Shown here: in pieces, positions 25,118-33,857 of the stretch
How the letters are laid out: each line of letters opens with the position of its first letter
Numbering within the stretch: position 1 is the first letter of the stretch
Assembly: GCF_900111745.1 (NCBI RefSeq)
Contig: NZ_FOIJ01000016.1
Location: forward strand, 62,001 to 126,000
DNA from: Stigmatella erecta
Lineage (GTDB): Bacteria; Myxococcota; Myxococcia; Myxococcales; Myxococcaceae
Direction of reading: 5' to 3'
DNA: 64,000 nucleotides
Made by a program: the position numbers and the translations under genes
The notes under the pieces: model-generated
Told to the model about the DNA's origin: nothing
Database searches by the model: none
What the model saw: only the letters and a program-made list of their open reading frames with translations

Positions 25118-28100
25118 GGCGGAAGTGGAGACGGACCAGGCCCCCACGGGCATCGCCATCATCGGCATGGCGGGGCGCTTCCCGGGCGCGAAGGATCTGG
25201 AGGCGTTCTGGCGGAACCTCCGGGAGGGCGTGGAGTCCATCACCCGCCTGACGGAGGCCCAGCTCCAGGCCGCGGGCATCGCCGAGGCCCCGTGGCGCCA
25301 CCCGCGCTACGTGCCCGCGCGGGGCCTGCTGGAGGGCGTGGATCTCTTCGACGCGGACTTCTTCCAGATCAACCCCCGGGAGGCCGCGCTGATGGATCCG
25401 CAGCAGCGCCTCTTCCTGGAGTCCGCCTGGGAGGCCCTGGAGTCCGCGGGGTACGAGGCCGGGCGCCCGGCCGGCCCCGTGGGCCTCTTCGCGGGGGCGG
25501 GGGGCGCGGGCTACCTGCTCCACCACGTGGCGCCCCAGGCGGACAGCCACGAGCTGCTGGAGAGCCTGGGCTCGGTGCTGGGCAACGACAAGGACCACCT
25601 GACCACCCGCGTGGCCTACAAGCTGAACTTCCGGGGCCCCGTCATCACCGTGCAGACGGCGTGCTCCACCTCGCTGGTGGCGGTGCAGCTCGCCTGCCAG
25701 GCGCTGCTCGACTTCCAGTGCGACATGGCGCTGGCCGGCGGGGTCTCCATCGCCTTTCCGCTGGGCACGGGCTACCTGCCGCAGGAGGGCCACATCCTCT
25801 CGCCGGATGGCCACTGCCGCCCCTTCGACGCGGGCGCCCAGGGCACCGTGCCGGCGGATGGCGTGGGCGTGGTGGTGCTCAAGCGGCTGGAGGATGCGCT
25901 CGCCGATGGGGACACCATCCGCGCGGTCATCCTCGGCGCGGCCGTCAACAACGACGGCTCCTCCAAGGTGGGCTACACGGCGCCCAGCATCGACGGGCAG
26001 GCGGAGGTCATCCAGCTCGCCCACGCGCTCGCGGGCGTGGAGGCCCGGAGCATCTCCTATGTGGAGGCGCACGGCACGGGCACGGCCCTGGGAGACGCCA
26101 TCGAGATCGCCGCGCTGAAGCAGGCCTTCCGCCGCGCGGGCCCGGAGCGGGGCTTCTGCTCCATCGGCTCGGTGAAGAGCAACTTCGGCCACCTGAATAC
26201 CGCCGCCGGGGTGGCGAGCCTCATCAAGACGGCCCTGGCGCTGGAGCACCGGCTGCTTCCGCCCAGCCTCCACTTCCAGGGAAATGATCCGAAGTTCGGT
26301 CTGGAGGACAGCCCCTTCACCGTCAACGCCGCCGCCACCGGGTGGCGCGCGGGGGCCACGCGCCGGCGCGCGGGGGTCAGCTCCTTCGCCATGGGGGGGA
26401 CCAACGCCCACGCCGTGCTCGAAGAGGCGCCGCCCCGGGAGCCCGGCTCCCCCGCGAAGCCCTGCCAGCTTCTCGTGCTCTCGGCGCGCACGGGCACCGC
26501 GCTGGAGGCGATGAAGCAGCGGCTCCACGGCCACCTGACGGCCCACCCCGAGGTGGCGCTCGCGGACGTGGCGTACACGCTTCAGGTAGGGCGCCGGGCC
26601 TTCCCCCACCGCTTCGCCGTGGCGTGCCGCGAGCCGGGCGATGCCTTGCGGGCGCTCCAGGCATCCAGCCCCTCCCCGGCCGCGCCCGAGACGCCTCCGG
26701 GCGTGGCCTTCCTCTTTCCGGGCGAGGGCGTGGCGCACCTGGGGGCGGCCGAAGCGCTCTACCGCACGGAGGCGGTGTTCCGCGAGGAGGTGGACCAGTG
26801 CACCCACCTGTTCCGGGCGCGGCATGGACTGGACCTGCACGGGATGTTCACCGCGGACGTGACGGCGTGGGAGCCTGTCCGGGCGGAGGCGGCCCTCTTC
26901 ACCGTGGGCCATGCGCTCGCCCGGTGGTGGATGTCCCTGGGCGTGAAGCCCGTGGCCGTGCTGGGCCAGGGCCCCGGAGAGCTCGTCGCGGCCTGCCTGA
27001 GCGAGGCCTTCACGCGGGAGGACGCGCTTGCCCTCGTGGTGGCGCGGGGCCGGTGGATGCAGGGCTCGATGGAAGGCCTGCCCTCGGTGGTGCGTGAAGG
27101 CCCCCTGCTGCTCGAAGTGGGCCCCGGTGGCAGCCTGAGCGCGCTGGCACGGCGGCACGGCGCCCCCCTCCTTTCCAGCCTGCCCGCCTCGCCGGAGCGT
27201 GGAGCGGCCGCCCTGGAGGCGACCTGGGACGCGGTGGGACGGCTGTGGACGGCGGGCGTGTCCATCGACTGGAGCGCCCTGCACGAGGGCCAGCGGCGCT
27301 ACCGCGTGCCCCTGCCCACCTACCCCTTCGAGCGGCGGCGCCACTGGCTGGGCCGGGCCGTGGAGGCGCCCGCGCTGGGCACGCTGGAGCAGACGATCCG
27401 CCAGGAGCTGGGCATCGAATCCCTGGAGCGCCATCCGGGCCTGACGGAAGGGCTCCGGGCGCTCTGCTCCAGCCACCTGTGCGCGTACTTCCAGGCCAAC
27501 GGCATCGGCACGCACGAGAACGCCGTCCACGGCCGGCAGGCGCTGCGGGAGCGGCTGGGCATCCAGCCCCGGTTCCACAAGCTCTTCGACGCGATGCTGG
27601 CGGGCCTGGCCGAGGATGGAATCCTCCAGCTTCAGGGCGAGGACCTCCGCTTCCTGTGTGATGGCGGCGCGCTGGAGGCGCCCGCGCGGATCCGGCGGCG
27701 GCTGGACGAGGCGCACCCCCGCTTCCAGGGGCTGTTCGAGTTCGTCGAGCACTGCCTGGGCAGCTACGACGCGGCGCTGCGCGGCAAGGTGGAGGCCATC
27801 AGCGTGCTCTACCCGGGGGGCAGCTCCCAGTTCCTCCAGCAGTGCAAGGCGCGCACGGCCGAGCACAGCCACGAGCGCATCTACCTCCACCTGCTGCAAG
27901 AGGCCCTTCGCCGGCTCGCCCTCGCCACCCCGGGCCGGCGGCTGCGGATCCTCGAGCTGGGCGGGGGGCAGGGCCTGTTGACCTGGCCCGCGCTGGCCGC
28001 GCTGAAGGGCGTGGAGTTCGAATACCACTTCACGGATCTCGGCCGGGCGTTCGTCGAGGACGCGCGGCGCGAAGCCACGCGGCGGGGGCTGGAGGGCGTC

Positions 28101-29756
28101 ATGCGCTTCGGCGTGCTCGACATCTCCCGTCCACCCCACGAGCAGGGCTACGAGGAGGGGACGTTCGACGCCGTCATCGCCTACAACGTGGTCCACGCGA
28201 CGCGGGACGTGCGGCGGTCGCTCCAGAACGCCGGGGCGTTGCTGCGGCCCGGCGGGCTGCTGGGCCTGGTGGAGGCGGTGCGCCTCTCGCGCTGGGACGT
28301 GCTCTCCTGGGGGCTGGCCGAGGGCTGGTGGTACTTCGATGACGGCTTCCGGAAGGACTCGCCCCTGCTCCCGCTGTCCGGCTGGGAAGGGGTCCTGAAG
28401 ACGCTGGACTTCGAGGCCCTGGAGCTTTTCCCCCAGGCCGAAGCGGTGCGCGAGCAGGTGGACCACGGGCTCGTGCTCGCCCGGCGCCAGGAGGCCCGGA
28501 CGTCCGCCCAGCGGCCTCCAGTGCTCCCGGCCCCGCCGCCCCCGGTGGCCTCCGGGGGGGCGCTCCACCCCCGCCCCGAGCTGGCCATGGCGTACCTCGC
28601 GCCCCGGACGGGGCTCGAGCAGCGCATCGCGGCCCTCTGCGAGGAGCTGCTGGGCGTGGCCCCGGTGGGCGTCCAGGACGACTTCGTGGCGCTGGGCGGG
28701 GACTCGCTCATCGTCCTGCGCTTGATGGACCGGCTGGAGCAGGAGCTGGGCCAGCCGGTGCCGGTGGGCACGGCCTTCAGCGGGCTGACCGTGGAGCGGC
28801 TGGCCCGCTCGGTGGAAGGAACTCCCCGGTTCGAGGAGTCCGCCCTGCTGGTGCCCCTCCAGACGCGGGGCACCCAGCCGCCGCTGTTCTTCGTCCACCC
28901 GGCGGGGGGCGTGGCCTTCCCCTTCTTCGAGCTGGCGCGCCAGCTCGGCCCGGATCAGCCCTTCTACGGCTTGCAGGCCCAGGGGCTGGATGGGCAGTCC
29001 CCGCCCGACGAGCGCGTCGAGGACATGGCCCGGCGCTACATCGCGGCGATTCGAACCCTTCAGCCGCGGGGGCCCTACTTCCTGGGCGGCTTCTCGTTCG
29101 GGTGCCTGGTGGCCTACGAGATGGCGCAGCAGCTCACGGCGGCCGGCGAGCCCATGGGCCTGCTGGCCCTGGTGGATGAGCCGGCGCCGCTGCCGGGCCA
29201 CCGGCCCACGCCCTGGATGATGACCCGCTTCCTGACGGCGGGGGTGGCGCGCTCGCTCTGGCCGCACCTGCACGACTACCTCTACCTGGCGAACGCCACG
29301 CGCAAGCGCGAGGAGCCGCGCCTGCCCAACCGGCTCCGGGTGCCTCCCCGGATGCTGGAGACCTTCCTGGCCCGCTCGGCGCTGGCGAACTTCGTCCCTG
29401 AGGACTCCCGGGAGCTGGCCCTGCGCCAGGGGGCGCTGCTGCCCATGGTGCAGCTCTTCCTGCTCCACATGCGCGAGACGTTCGCGTACGAGCCCCGGGC
29501 CTATGCCCACCGGGTGACGCTCTTCTCCACGGACGAGGTGCGCAACGGCCGGGGGCTCCGCCACCCCCTGATGGGCTGGGACAAGCTGGCCGCGGGCGGC
29601 GTGGAGTCCCACCCGGTCCCGGGCGACCACTTCTCCTTGCTGAAGCCACCCCATGTCCAGGTCTTCGCCCGGAAGCTCTCCGAGTGTCTGGCGAAAGCCC
29701 AACCGTCCCCGCAGGCGCAGCGTCCTTCACCCTTGATCGAGAGTCCCCATGCCTGA
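25110..29756 (+). CDS. Type I polyketide synthase KS-(decayed AT)-MT-T-TE
   Basis: A 1548-residue PKS. KS: about 13-440 with Cys185 (TACSTS), His321 (HGTGT) and His361 (KSNFGH), so condensation-competent. AT region: about 530-695 keeps the FPGEG start, but GHSxGE reads GQGPGE (619-624; Gly621 for the nucleophile Ser). It is also only about 160 residues instead of about 300, so it cannot load malonyl. MT: about 760-1130 with LYPGGS and SAM loop ELGGGQG near 947. Carrier: LGGDSL with Ser1199. TE: type I, GGFSFG with Ser1329 and His1507 (PGDHFS). An extender must come from a separate acyltransferase or from fatty-acid malonyl transferase. TE placement makes this the last assembly-line protein. 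It overlaps both neighbours by 8 bases. Confidence 0.93.
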   Translation: MSKAEVETDQAPTGIAIIGMAGRFPGAKDLEAFWRNLREGVESITRLTEAQLQAAGIAEAPWRHPRYVPARGLLEGVDLFDADFFQINPREAALMDPQQRLFLESAWEALESAGYEAGRPAGPVGLFAGAGGAGYLLHHVAPQADSHELLESLGSVLGNDKDHLTTRVAYKLNFRGPVITVQTACSTSLVAVQLACQALLDFQCDMALAGGVSIAFPLGTGYLPQEGHILSPDGHCRPFDAGAQGTVPADGVGVVVLKRLEDALADGDTIRAVILGAAVNNDGSSKVGYTAPSIDGQAEVIQLAHALAGVEARSISYVEAHGTGTALGDAIEIAALKQAFRRAGPERGFCSIGSVKSNFGHLNTAAGVASLIKTALALEHRLLPPSLHFQGNDPKFGLEDSPFTVNAAATGWRAGATRRRAGVSSFAMGGTNAHAVLEEAPPREPGSPAKPCQLLVLSARTGTALEAMKQRLHGHLTAHPEVALADVAYTLQVGRRAFPHRFAVACREPGDALRALQASSPSPAAPETPPGVAFLFPGEGVAHLGAAEALYRTEAVFREEVDQCTHLFRARHGLDLHGMFTADVTAWEPVRAEAALFTVGHALARWWMSLGVKPVAVLGQGPGELVAACLSEAFTREDALALVVARGRWMQGSMEGLPSVVREGPLLLEVGPGGSLSALARRHGAPLLSSLPASPERGAAALEATWDAVGRLWTAGVSIDWSALHEGQRRYRVPLPTYPFERRRHWLGRAVEAPALGTLEQTIRQELGIESLERHPGLTEGLRALCSSHLCAYFQANGIGTHENAVHGRQALRERLGIQPRFHKLFDAMLAGLAEDGILQLQGEDLRFLCDGGALEAPARIRRRLDEAHPRFQGLFEFVEHCLGSYDAALRGKVEAISVLYPGGSSQFLQQCKARTAEHSHERIYLHLLQEALRRLALATPGRRLRILELGGGQGLLTWPALAALKGVEFEYHFTDLGRAFVEDARREATRRGLEGVMRFGVLDISRPPHEQGYEEGTFDAVIAYNVVHATRDVRRSLQNAGALLRPGGLLGLVEAVRLSRWDVLSWGLAEGWWYFDDGFRKDSPLLPLSGWEGVLKTLDFEALELFPQAEAVREQVDHGLVLARRQEARTSAQRPPVLPAPPPPVASGGALHPRPELAMAYLAPRTGLEQRIAALCEELLGVAPVGVQDDFVALGGDSLIVLRLMDRLEQELGQPVPVGTAFSGLTVERLARSVEGTPRFEESALLVPLQTRGTQPPLFFVHPAGGVAFPFFELARQLGPDQPFYGLQAQGLDGQSPPDERVEDMARRYIAAIRTLQPRGPYFLGGFSFGCLVAYEMAQQLTAAGEPMGLLALVDEPAPLPGHRPTPWMMTRFLTAGVARSLWPHLHDYLYLANATRKREEPRLPNRLRVPPRMLETFLARSALANFVPEDSRELALRQGALLPMVQLFLLHMRETFAYEPRAYAHRVTLFSTDEVRNGRGLRHPLMGWDKLAAGGVESHPVPGDHFSLLKPPHVQVFARKLSECLAKAQPSPQAQRPSPLIESPHA

Positions 29757-30954
29757 GTCCACGAAAGACAAACAGCAGCCGGAGCGGATGAGAATCCTCT
29801 CCTTCGACGGCGGCCCCAGCTCACTCATCACCCTCCGGGTGCTCCGGGAGGTCGAGGTGCTGTTCCCCGGCTTCCTCGAACGCACGCAGATGTTCTCCGG
29901 AACCTCCCTGGGCGCCTTCGTCAGCCTGTACCTGGCGCATGCCTTGACGCTCAAGCAGCACGAGGGGGATACCTCTCCCAGCTGTGTTCACATCATCGAT
30001 GCGTGTATCGAGTTCAATGACAGGATTACCCGCCAGTTCAAGGTCCGGCCCATCAACGTCCTGAGGGCCGCCTCGGGGCTGCTGCCCCTGTATGACGGCG
30101 AGGGCATCCGATCCATCCTGGAGGAGACCTTCGGCGAGGCGAAGCTGTGTGAGCTGGACCGGCTGGTGGTCATCGAGGCCTTCGACTCGACCGTCTGGCG
30201 CAAGGCGACCTACCACCAGTTCCCGCCCGAGGCGGACGTCCTCACCACCATCGTGGACGCGGCCCTGGCCAGCTCCGCGTTCCCGGTGCTCATGCCGCTC
30301 TACCGCTCGGGCACCAACCTGGGCGAGCGCGGCAACAACCTCATGATGGATGGGGCGCTCTCCAACAACAGCACCGCGATGACGGCCCTGGCCGATGCGC
30401 TGCTCTACCTGGCCTACAAGGACGGCCACGACGCGCTGGAGGACACCCAGTCCGAGGCCCGGTACCTGCCCCGGGTGTCCATCCTCTCGCTGGGCTGTAC
30501 GCCGCAGTCGGCCCGGTGGTTCGAGAAGTGGTCGGAGATCAGCGCCTCGCTGAGCATGTTCCTGGAGTCCCTTTTCCCGGGCCACCCGAGGCGGCCCATG
30601 CTCAAGCAGAACTATGGGTGGCTCTGGCTGCTCTTGCACAACGTCCGGGCCGCCATGGCCTTCGTCGAGGGAGGTGCCCAGTCCGACGTGCGCTACGCCA
30701 CGGAGCTGCTGGGCCCCTTCCGCTTCTTCCGCTTCCGGCCGGACCTCAACGCGCTGGATGTCTTTTTGAGCCTGCTGGGAAACCCAGACGCGGTGATTCG
30801 CCAGTCCCAGGACACGGCCCGCCTCACCTGGCAGCAAGAGGTCGAGGCGTATGAGCTGCACAAGCAGCAGCCCCCCGCGCTGCGCCAGCCCTGGCGGCAC
30901 CTCTTGAGCTGGGTGGAGGATTATTGGATGAACGCTCCCCCTCCCACCGAGTAA
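29749..30954 (+). CDS. Patatin-like phospholipase / lipid acyl hydrolase
   Basis: A 401-residue patatin-type acyl hydrolase. It has the oxyanion motif SFDGGPSS (a variant of DGGGxRG), the nucleophile elbow GTSLG with Ser53, and the dyad aspartate in MMDGALSNN (Asp201). There is no signal peptide, so it is predicted cytoplasmic. Its ATG lies inside the last 8 bases of the PKS gene (ATGCCTGA), so it is translationally coupled to the assembly line. This suggests a role in the pathway, such as releasing a fatty acyl precursor from lipids, editing or hydrolysing the product, or protecting membranes. The choice among these is inference. Confidence 0.85.
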   Translation: MPESTKDKQQPERMRILSFDGGPSSLITLRVLREVEVLFPGFLERTQMFSGTSLGAFVSLYLAHALTLKQHEGDTSPSCVHIIDACIEFNDRITRQFKVRPINVLRAASGLLPLYDGEGIRSILEETFGEAKLCELDRLVVIEAFDSTVWRKATYHQFPPEADVLTTIVDAALASSAFPVLMPLYRSGTNLGERGNNLMMDGALSNNSTAMTALADALLYLAYKDGHDALEDTQSEARYLPRVSILSLGCTPQSARWFEKWSEISASLSMFLESLFPGHPRRPMLKQNYGWLWLLLHNVRAAMAFVEGGAQSDVRYATELLGPFRFFRFRPDLNALDVFLSLLGNPDAVIRQSQDTARLTWQQEVEAYELHKQQPPALRQPWRHLLSWVEDYWMNAPPPTE

Positions 30955-31048
30955 GGCCTTTCTCTCCTGCCTGGTGCATTGTCAGGCATGTTGAAACCCT
31001 GGCGGGTGGGGTGGAGTAGGCATCGATTTGTTGGGATCGTGACTATCG

Positions 31049-32617
31049 ATGACCTATTCCGGACTTCCTTCTCGAACCCTCTTCCGCCGCACCCTTCCCT
31101 CCGTCTCCTGGCTGCCGTTCATGGGCCTGGCGCTTGCCCTCTCTGGGGCCGAGGCCCTGGCCTTGGACGATGGAATCGGTGCACAGAACCGGCCGGATCT
31201 TGCCTTCGCGAACGTGGCCCCCCAGCGCATCTTCCACGTGTCCACGAGTGGCAGTGATGGAAACCCTGGCACGGCCAGTCAGCCGTGGCGGACGCTGAAC
31301 TACGCGGCCACGCGGCTCCGGGCCGGTGAGGCGGCCTATGTGCACGCGGGCACGTATTCCGAGCGCGTGTCCATTGGCTCCAGCTCCGCGGACGGCACCG
31401 CCACGGCGCCCATCCAGCTCCTGGGGGCCCCGGGCGAGGCGAAGCCCATCATCCGCGGCGGGGACTCCAAGACGGGCGCCATGCTGCGCTTGCAGCGCCG
31501 GTACTGGGTGGTGTCGGGCTTCAACATCCAGGCGGCGGGCTCGCAGACGCACGGCGTGCGGTTCGAGGGGGCGCGCAACGCGGTGGTGCGCGACACCGAG
31601 GTGGCGGGCGGCACCGGGCCCTCGGCGGTGGTGTTCTACTCGGGCGCCAGCGACATCGGCTTCCTGAACAACAAGGTCCACGACTACACGTGGAGCGGCA
31701 AGGACAGCCACGGCATGCTGGTGCTGCCGGATACCTCCCGCATCCTCATCCAGGGCACAGAGTCCTGGGGCAACGGCGGCGACTCGTTCCAGTGCCAGGG
31801 CACGGACACCGCCACGGGCAGCGCCCACCCCACGGACATCACCCTGGAGAACAACCGCTTCCACGAGGACCGTGAGAACGCGGTGGACCTCAAGACGTGT
31901 GACCGCGTCACGCTGCGGGGCAACAAGTTCTACGGCTACCGCCCCACGTCCACCGCCCCGCAGGGCGCCGCGGTGGTGATGCACTACTCGGCGCGCCGCA
32001 TCCTCATGGAGGGCAACCGCCTGTGGAACAACGGGCGGGGCCTGTCGCTGGGGGGGAACATGATCCTCCGCGAGCCGGTGACGGACGTCATCGTCCGGCG
32101 CAACCTGGTGTTCGACGGGAGCACCTCGGGCGGCGGCAGCGGGGACGGGCTGCGCGTGGGGACCAGCCGGCGCGTGCGCATGCACCACAACACGCTGGCG
32201 TTCCTGCCGGTGGGCGGCATCAAGGTGGGTGACGGCTCGGACGGTCCGGCGGAGTCCACCGAGGTGTACAACAACGTGGTGTACGCGACGCCCAAGGCGA
32301 TGGAGCTGCAGCTGAGCGGCACGACGGGGTTCAAGTCGGACCGGAACCTGGTCTACCAGGCGGGGGCCACGGCGCTGTTCCGCCTGAGCGGCAAGGACAC
32401 GACGCTGGAGAGCTGGCGCTCGTCCACGGGGCTGGATGGGACGAGCCGCGTGACGGATCCGCTCTTCGTGGCGGACCCGCGCAGCAACGACTTCTTCACG
32501 GTGGTGGGCTCGCCGGTGCGCAACAACGCCATGGCGCTGACCATCCCGGCGCCGGTGCTGAGCGGCTCGGTGTGCGAGGGCGCGGCGGACCTGGGCTTCC
32601 TGGAGTCCTGCAACTGA
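31049..32617 (+). CDS. Secreted right-handed parallel beta-helix protein
   Basis: A 522-residue exported protein with a signal peptide (hydrophobic core about 18-38). Residues 60-110 carry the DUF1565-type entry block (VSTSGSDGNPGTASQPW, YVHAGTYSERV), followed by many short beta-helix coils (NVVVRDTEVAGG-like, NNRFHEDRENAVDLK, RRNLVFDG, MHHNTLAF). The family includes polysaccharide lyases and pectinesterase-like proteins. No certain catalytic set is visible, so binding or cleavage of a surface polysaccharide is only a likely role. It is monocistronic, separated from the patatin gene by about 95 bases, and probably not part of the biosynthetic cluster. Confidence 0.85.
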   Translation: MTYSGLPSRTLFRRTLPSVSWLPFMGLALALSGAEALALDDGIGAQNRPDLAFANVAPQRIFHVSTSGSDGNPGTASQPWRTLNYAATRLRAGEAAYVHAGTYSERVSIGSSSADGTATAPIQLLGAPGEAKPIIRGGDSKTGAMLRLQRRYWVVSGFNIQAAGSQTHGVRFEGARNAVVRDTEVAGGTGPSAVVFYSGASDIGFLNNKVHDYTWSGKDSHGMLVLPDTSRILIQGTESWGNGGDSFQCQGTDTATGSAHPTDITLENNRFHEDRENAVDLKTCDRVTLRGNKFYGYRPTSTAPQGAAVVMHYSARRILMEGNRLWNNGRGLSLGGNMILREPVTDVIVRRNLVFDGSTSGGGSGDGLRVGTSRRVRMHHNTLAFLPVGGIKVGDGSDGPAESTEVYNNVVYATPKAMELQLSGTTGFKSDRNLVYQAGATALFRLSGKDTTLESWRSSTGLDGTSRVTDPLFVADPRSNDFFTVVGSPVRNNAMALTIPAPVLSGSVCEGAADLGFLESCN

Positions 32618-32628
32618 GGCAAGCTGCT

Positions 32629-32662
32629 CCGGGGCGCCGCTTCCACGGAGGTGGCGCCCCGG
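32629..32662 (+). terminator. Stable GC-rich hairpin after the beta-helix gene
   Basis: A perfect 10-bp stem (ccggggcgcc at 32629-32638 with ggcgccccgg at 32653-32662) lies 11 bases after the stop codon, with a 14-base loop. Only a short GT-rich tail follows, so termination strength is uncertain, but its position fits a 3' end between this gene and the next lipoprotein gene. Confidence 0.55.
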
Positions 32663-32689
32663 GTTGTAGGTGTCTCACAGAGGGGTTCC

Positions 32690-32899
32690 ATGAGGTGGCT
32701 TCCCACGGGCGTGGCGGTGATTTTCCTCGCTGCCCTGAGTGGGTGTCCCTCCGAGTTTGGCAGGGACGGGCGTGTGGCCAAGGCCATCCGGAAGGACTCG
32801 GCGGAGCTCGTCAGCGAGCGCTGCTCGGACGAGAAGATCGAAGAGGTCTGCGCGGAGGGCAAGGAGGAGAGTCCCGACTGTGAGGCCTGCTTCCAGTGA
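32690..32899 (+). CDS. Small Cys-rich lipoprotein
   Basis: A 69-residue protein with a lipoprotein signal (lipobox ALSGC, Cys19). The mature part is short and charged with four further cysteines (RCSDEK, EVCAEG, DCEACFQ), suggesting disulfides outside the cytoplasm. AGAGGGG precedes the ATG at 32690, which is better than the upstream in-frame start at 32651. Its stop overlaps the GTG start of the next, larger Cys-rich gene, so the two are coupled. No known family recognised. Confidence 0.65.
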   Translation: MRWLPTGVAVIFLAALSGCPSEFGRDGRVAKAIRKDSAELVSERCSDEKIEEVCAEGKEESPDCEACFQ

Positions 32900-33783
32900 A
32901 CTGGCGTACGGCCGTGGCAGGGAGCGCGGGGGTGTTGATGGTCCTGCCCCTGGCCGGGTTGCTGTGGACGCTGCTCAGGCCAATGCCGCCCCTGGAAACA
33001 CCGGGAGCCGTGCGCGGCAGCCCGATGCTGAATCCCGAGCAGCGCATGGGGCTGACCACCTACCGGCGTGAATGCAGTTCAGGTGCGGACTGTGAGCCGC
33101 CGCTGGGCTGCTTGTTCGAGGCCCGGTACAGGCAGGCGTATTGCACCGACAGCCAGTGTGCGGCGGATGCGCAGTGCCCGGAAGGCCAGGTCTGCCGGGC
33201 CTTGGCCACGAAGGACGAAGGCCCACGGGTGCGCATCTGCGTGCCCCTCGGAGAGCGGAGCGAGGGCGAGAGCTGTGAGGCGGCTCCGAAAGACAAGGCG
33301 CACGCTTGCGCGGCGGGCTGGGTGTGTGGCGGCCGCAATGACACCTGGTGTGCGCGTCCCTGCCGCTTGGACGTTCAGGAGGCGGCATGCCCTGAGGGGT
33401 TTTTCTGCGCGGACACGGCGCCTGAGCCTGTGTGCTTGCCCACGTGTGAGGGGAAACGCTGTCCCACGGGCCAAGAGTGCGTCCAGTTCGAGGGGGGCGC
33501 CTCCTCGTGCGCGCAGGTGTATGGGACGAACTGCCAGGAGTCCTCGTGCCCCGGGGACCGCAAGTGCCACGTGCTCACGAGCCCCCCGCACCCCGGGAAG
33601 GCATGGATGGGATGTATCGAGCGGTGTGGCAAAGGCTTACCCGCCTGCGGCCCGGGACAGGTCTGCGATGTCTGGCGGTGCTTGCCGGATTGCTCTCCAC
33701 AGCAGCCTGACCTGTGTGGCGAAGGCTACCGGTGCCGTCAGCGCGGGCCTGAGACGCCCTTCGCATGCCGTCCGGCGGAGTGA
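32896..33783 (+). CDS. Cys-rich exported or membrane-anchored protein
   Basis: A 295-residue protein with an N-terminal hydrophobic segment (about 9-27; signal anchor or signal peptide) and more than 20 cysteines spread in repeats of the CxxGxxCxxGxxC kind (CAADAQCPEGQVC, CPEGFFC, CPTGQEC, CGEGYRC). This knottin/EGF-like spacing is common in myxobacterial extracellular proteins of unknown role. The GTG start overlaps the stop of the small lipoprotein gene (GTGA), so the pair is probably co-translated and may be assembled together at the cell surface. Confidence 0.75.
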   Translation: MNWRTAVAGSAGVLMVLPLAGLLWTLLRPMPPLETPGAVRGSPMLNPEQRMGLTTYRRECSSGADCEPPLGCLFEARYRQAYCTDSQCAADAQCPEGQVCRALATKDEGPRVRICVPLGERSEGESCEAAPKDKAHACAAGWVCGGRNDTWCARPCRLDVQEAACPEGFFCADTAPEPVCLPTCEGKRCPTGQECVQFEGGASSCAQVYGTNCQESSCPGDRKCHVLTSPPHPGKAWMGCIERCGKGLPACGPGQVCDVWRCLPDCSPQQPDLCGEGYRCRQRGPETPFACRPAE

Positions 33784-33857
33784 GCCGCCCGGTGCGTTGT
33801 CGTGCCCTGCGGGGGAGGACTATCCTGAGGAAACGTCCCGTTCCCCCAGGAGGCTCC

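Noticed and set aside
24600-29702. 1700-codon minus-strand open frame opposite the PKS
   Set aside because: Shadow of the PKS; no recognisable domain and biased composition.
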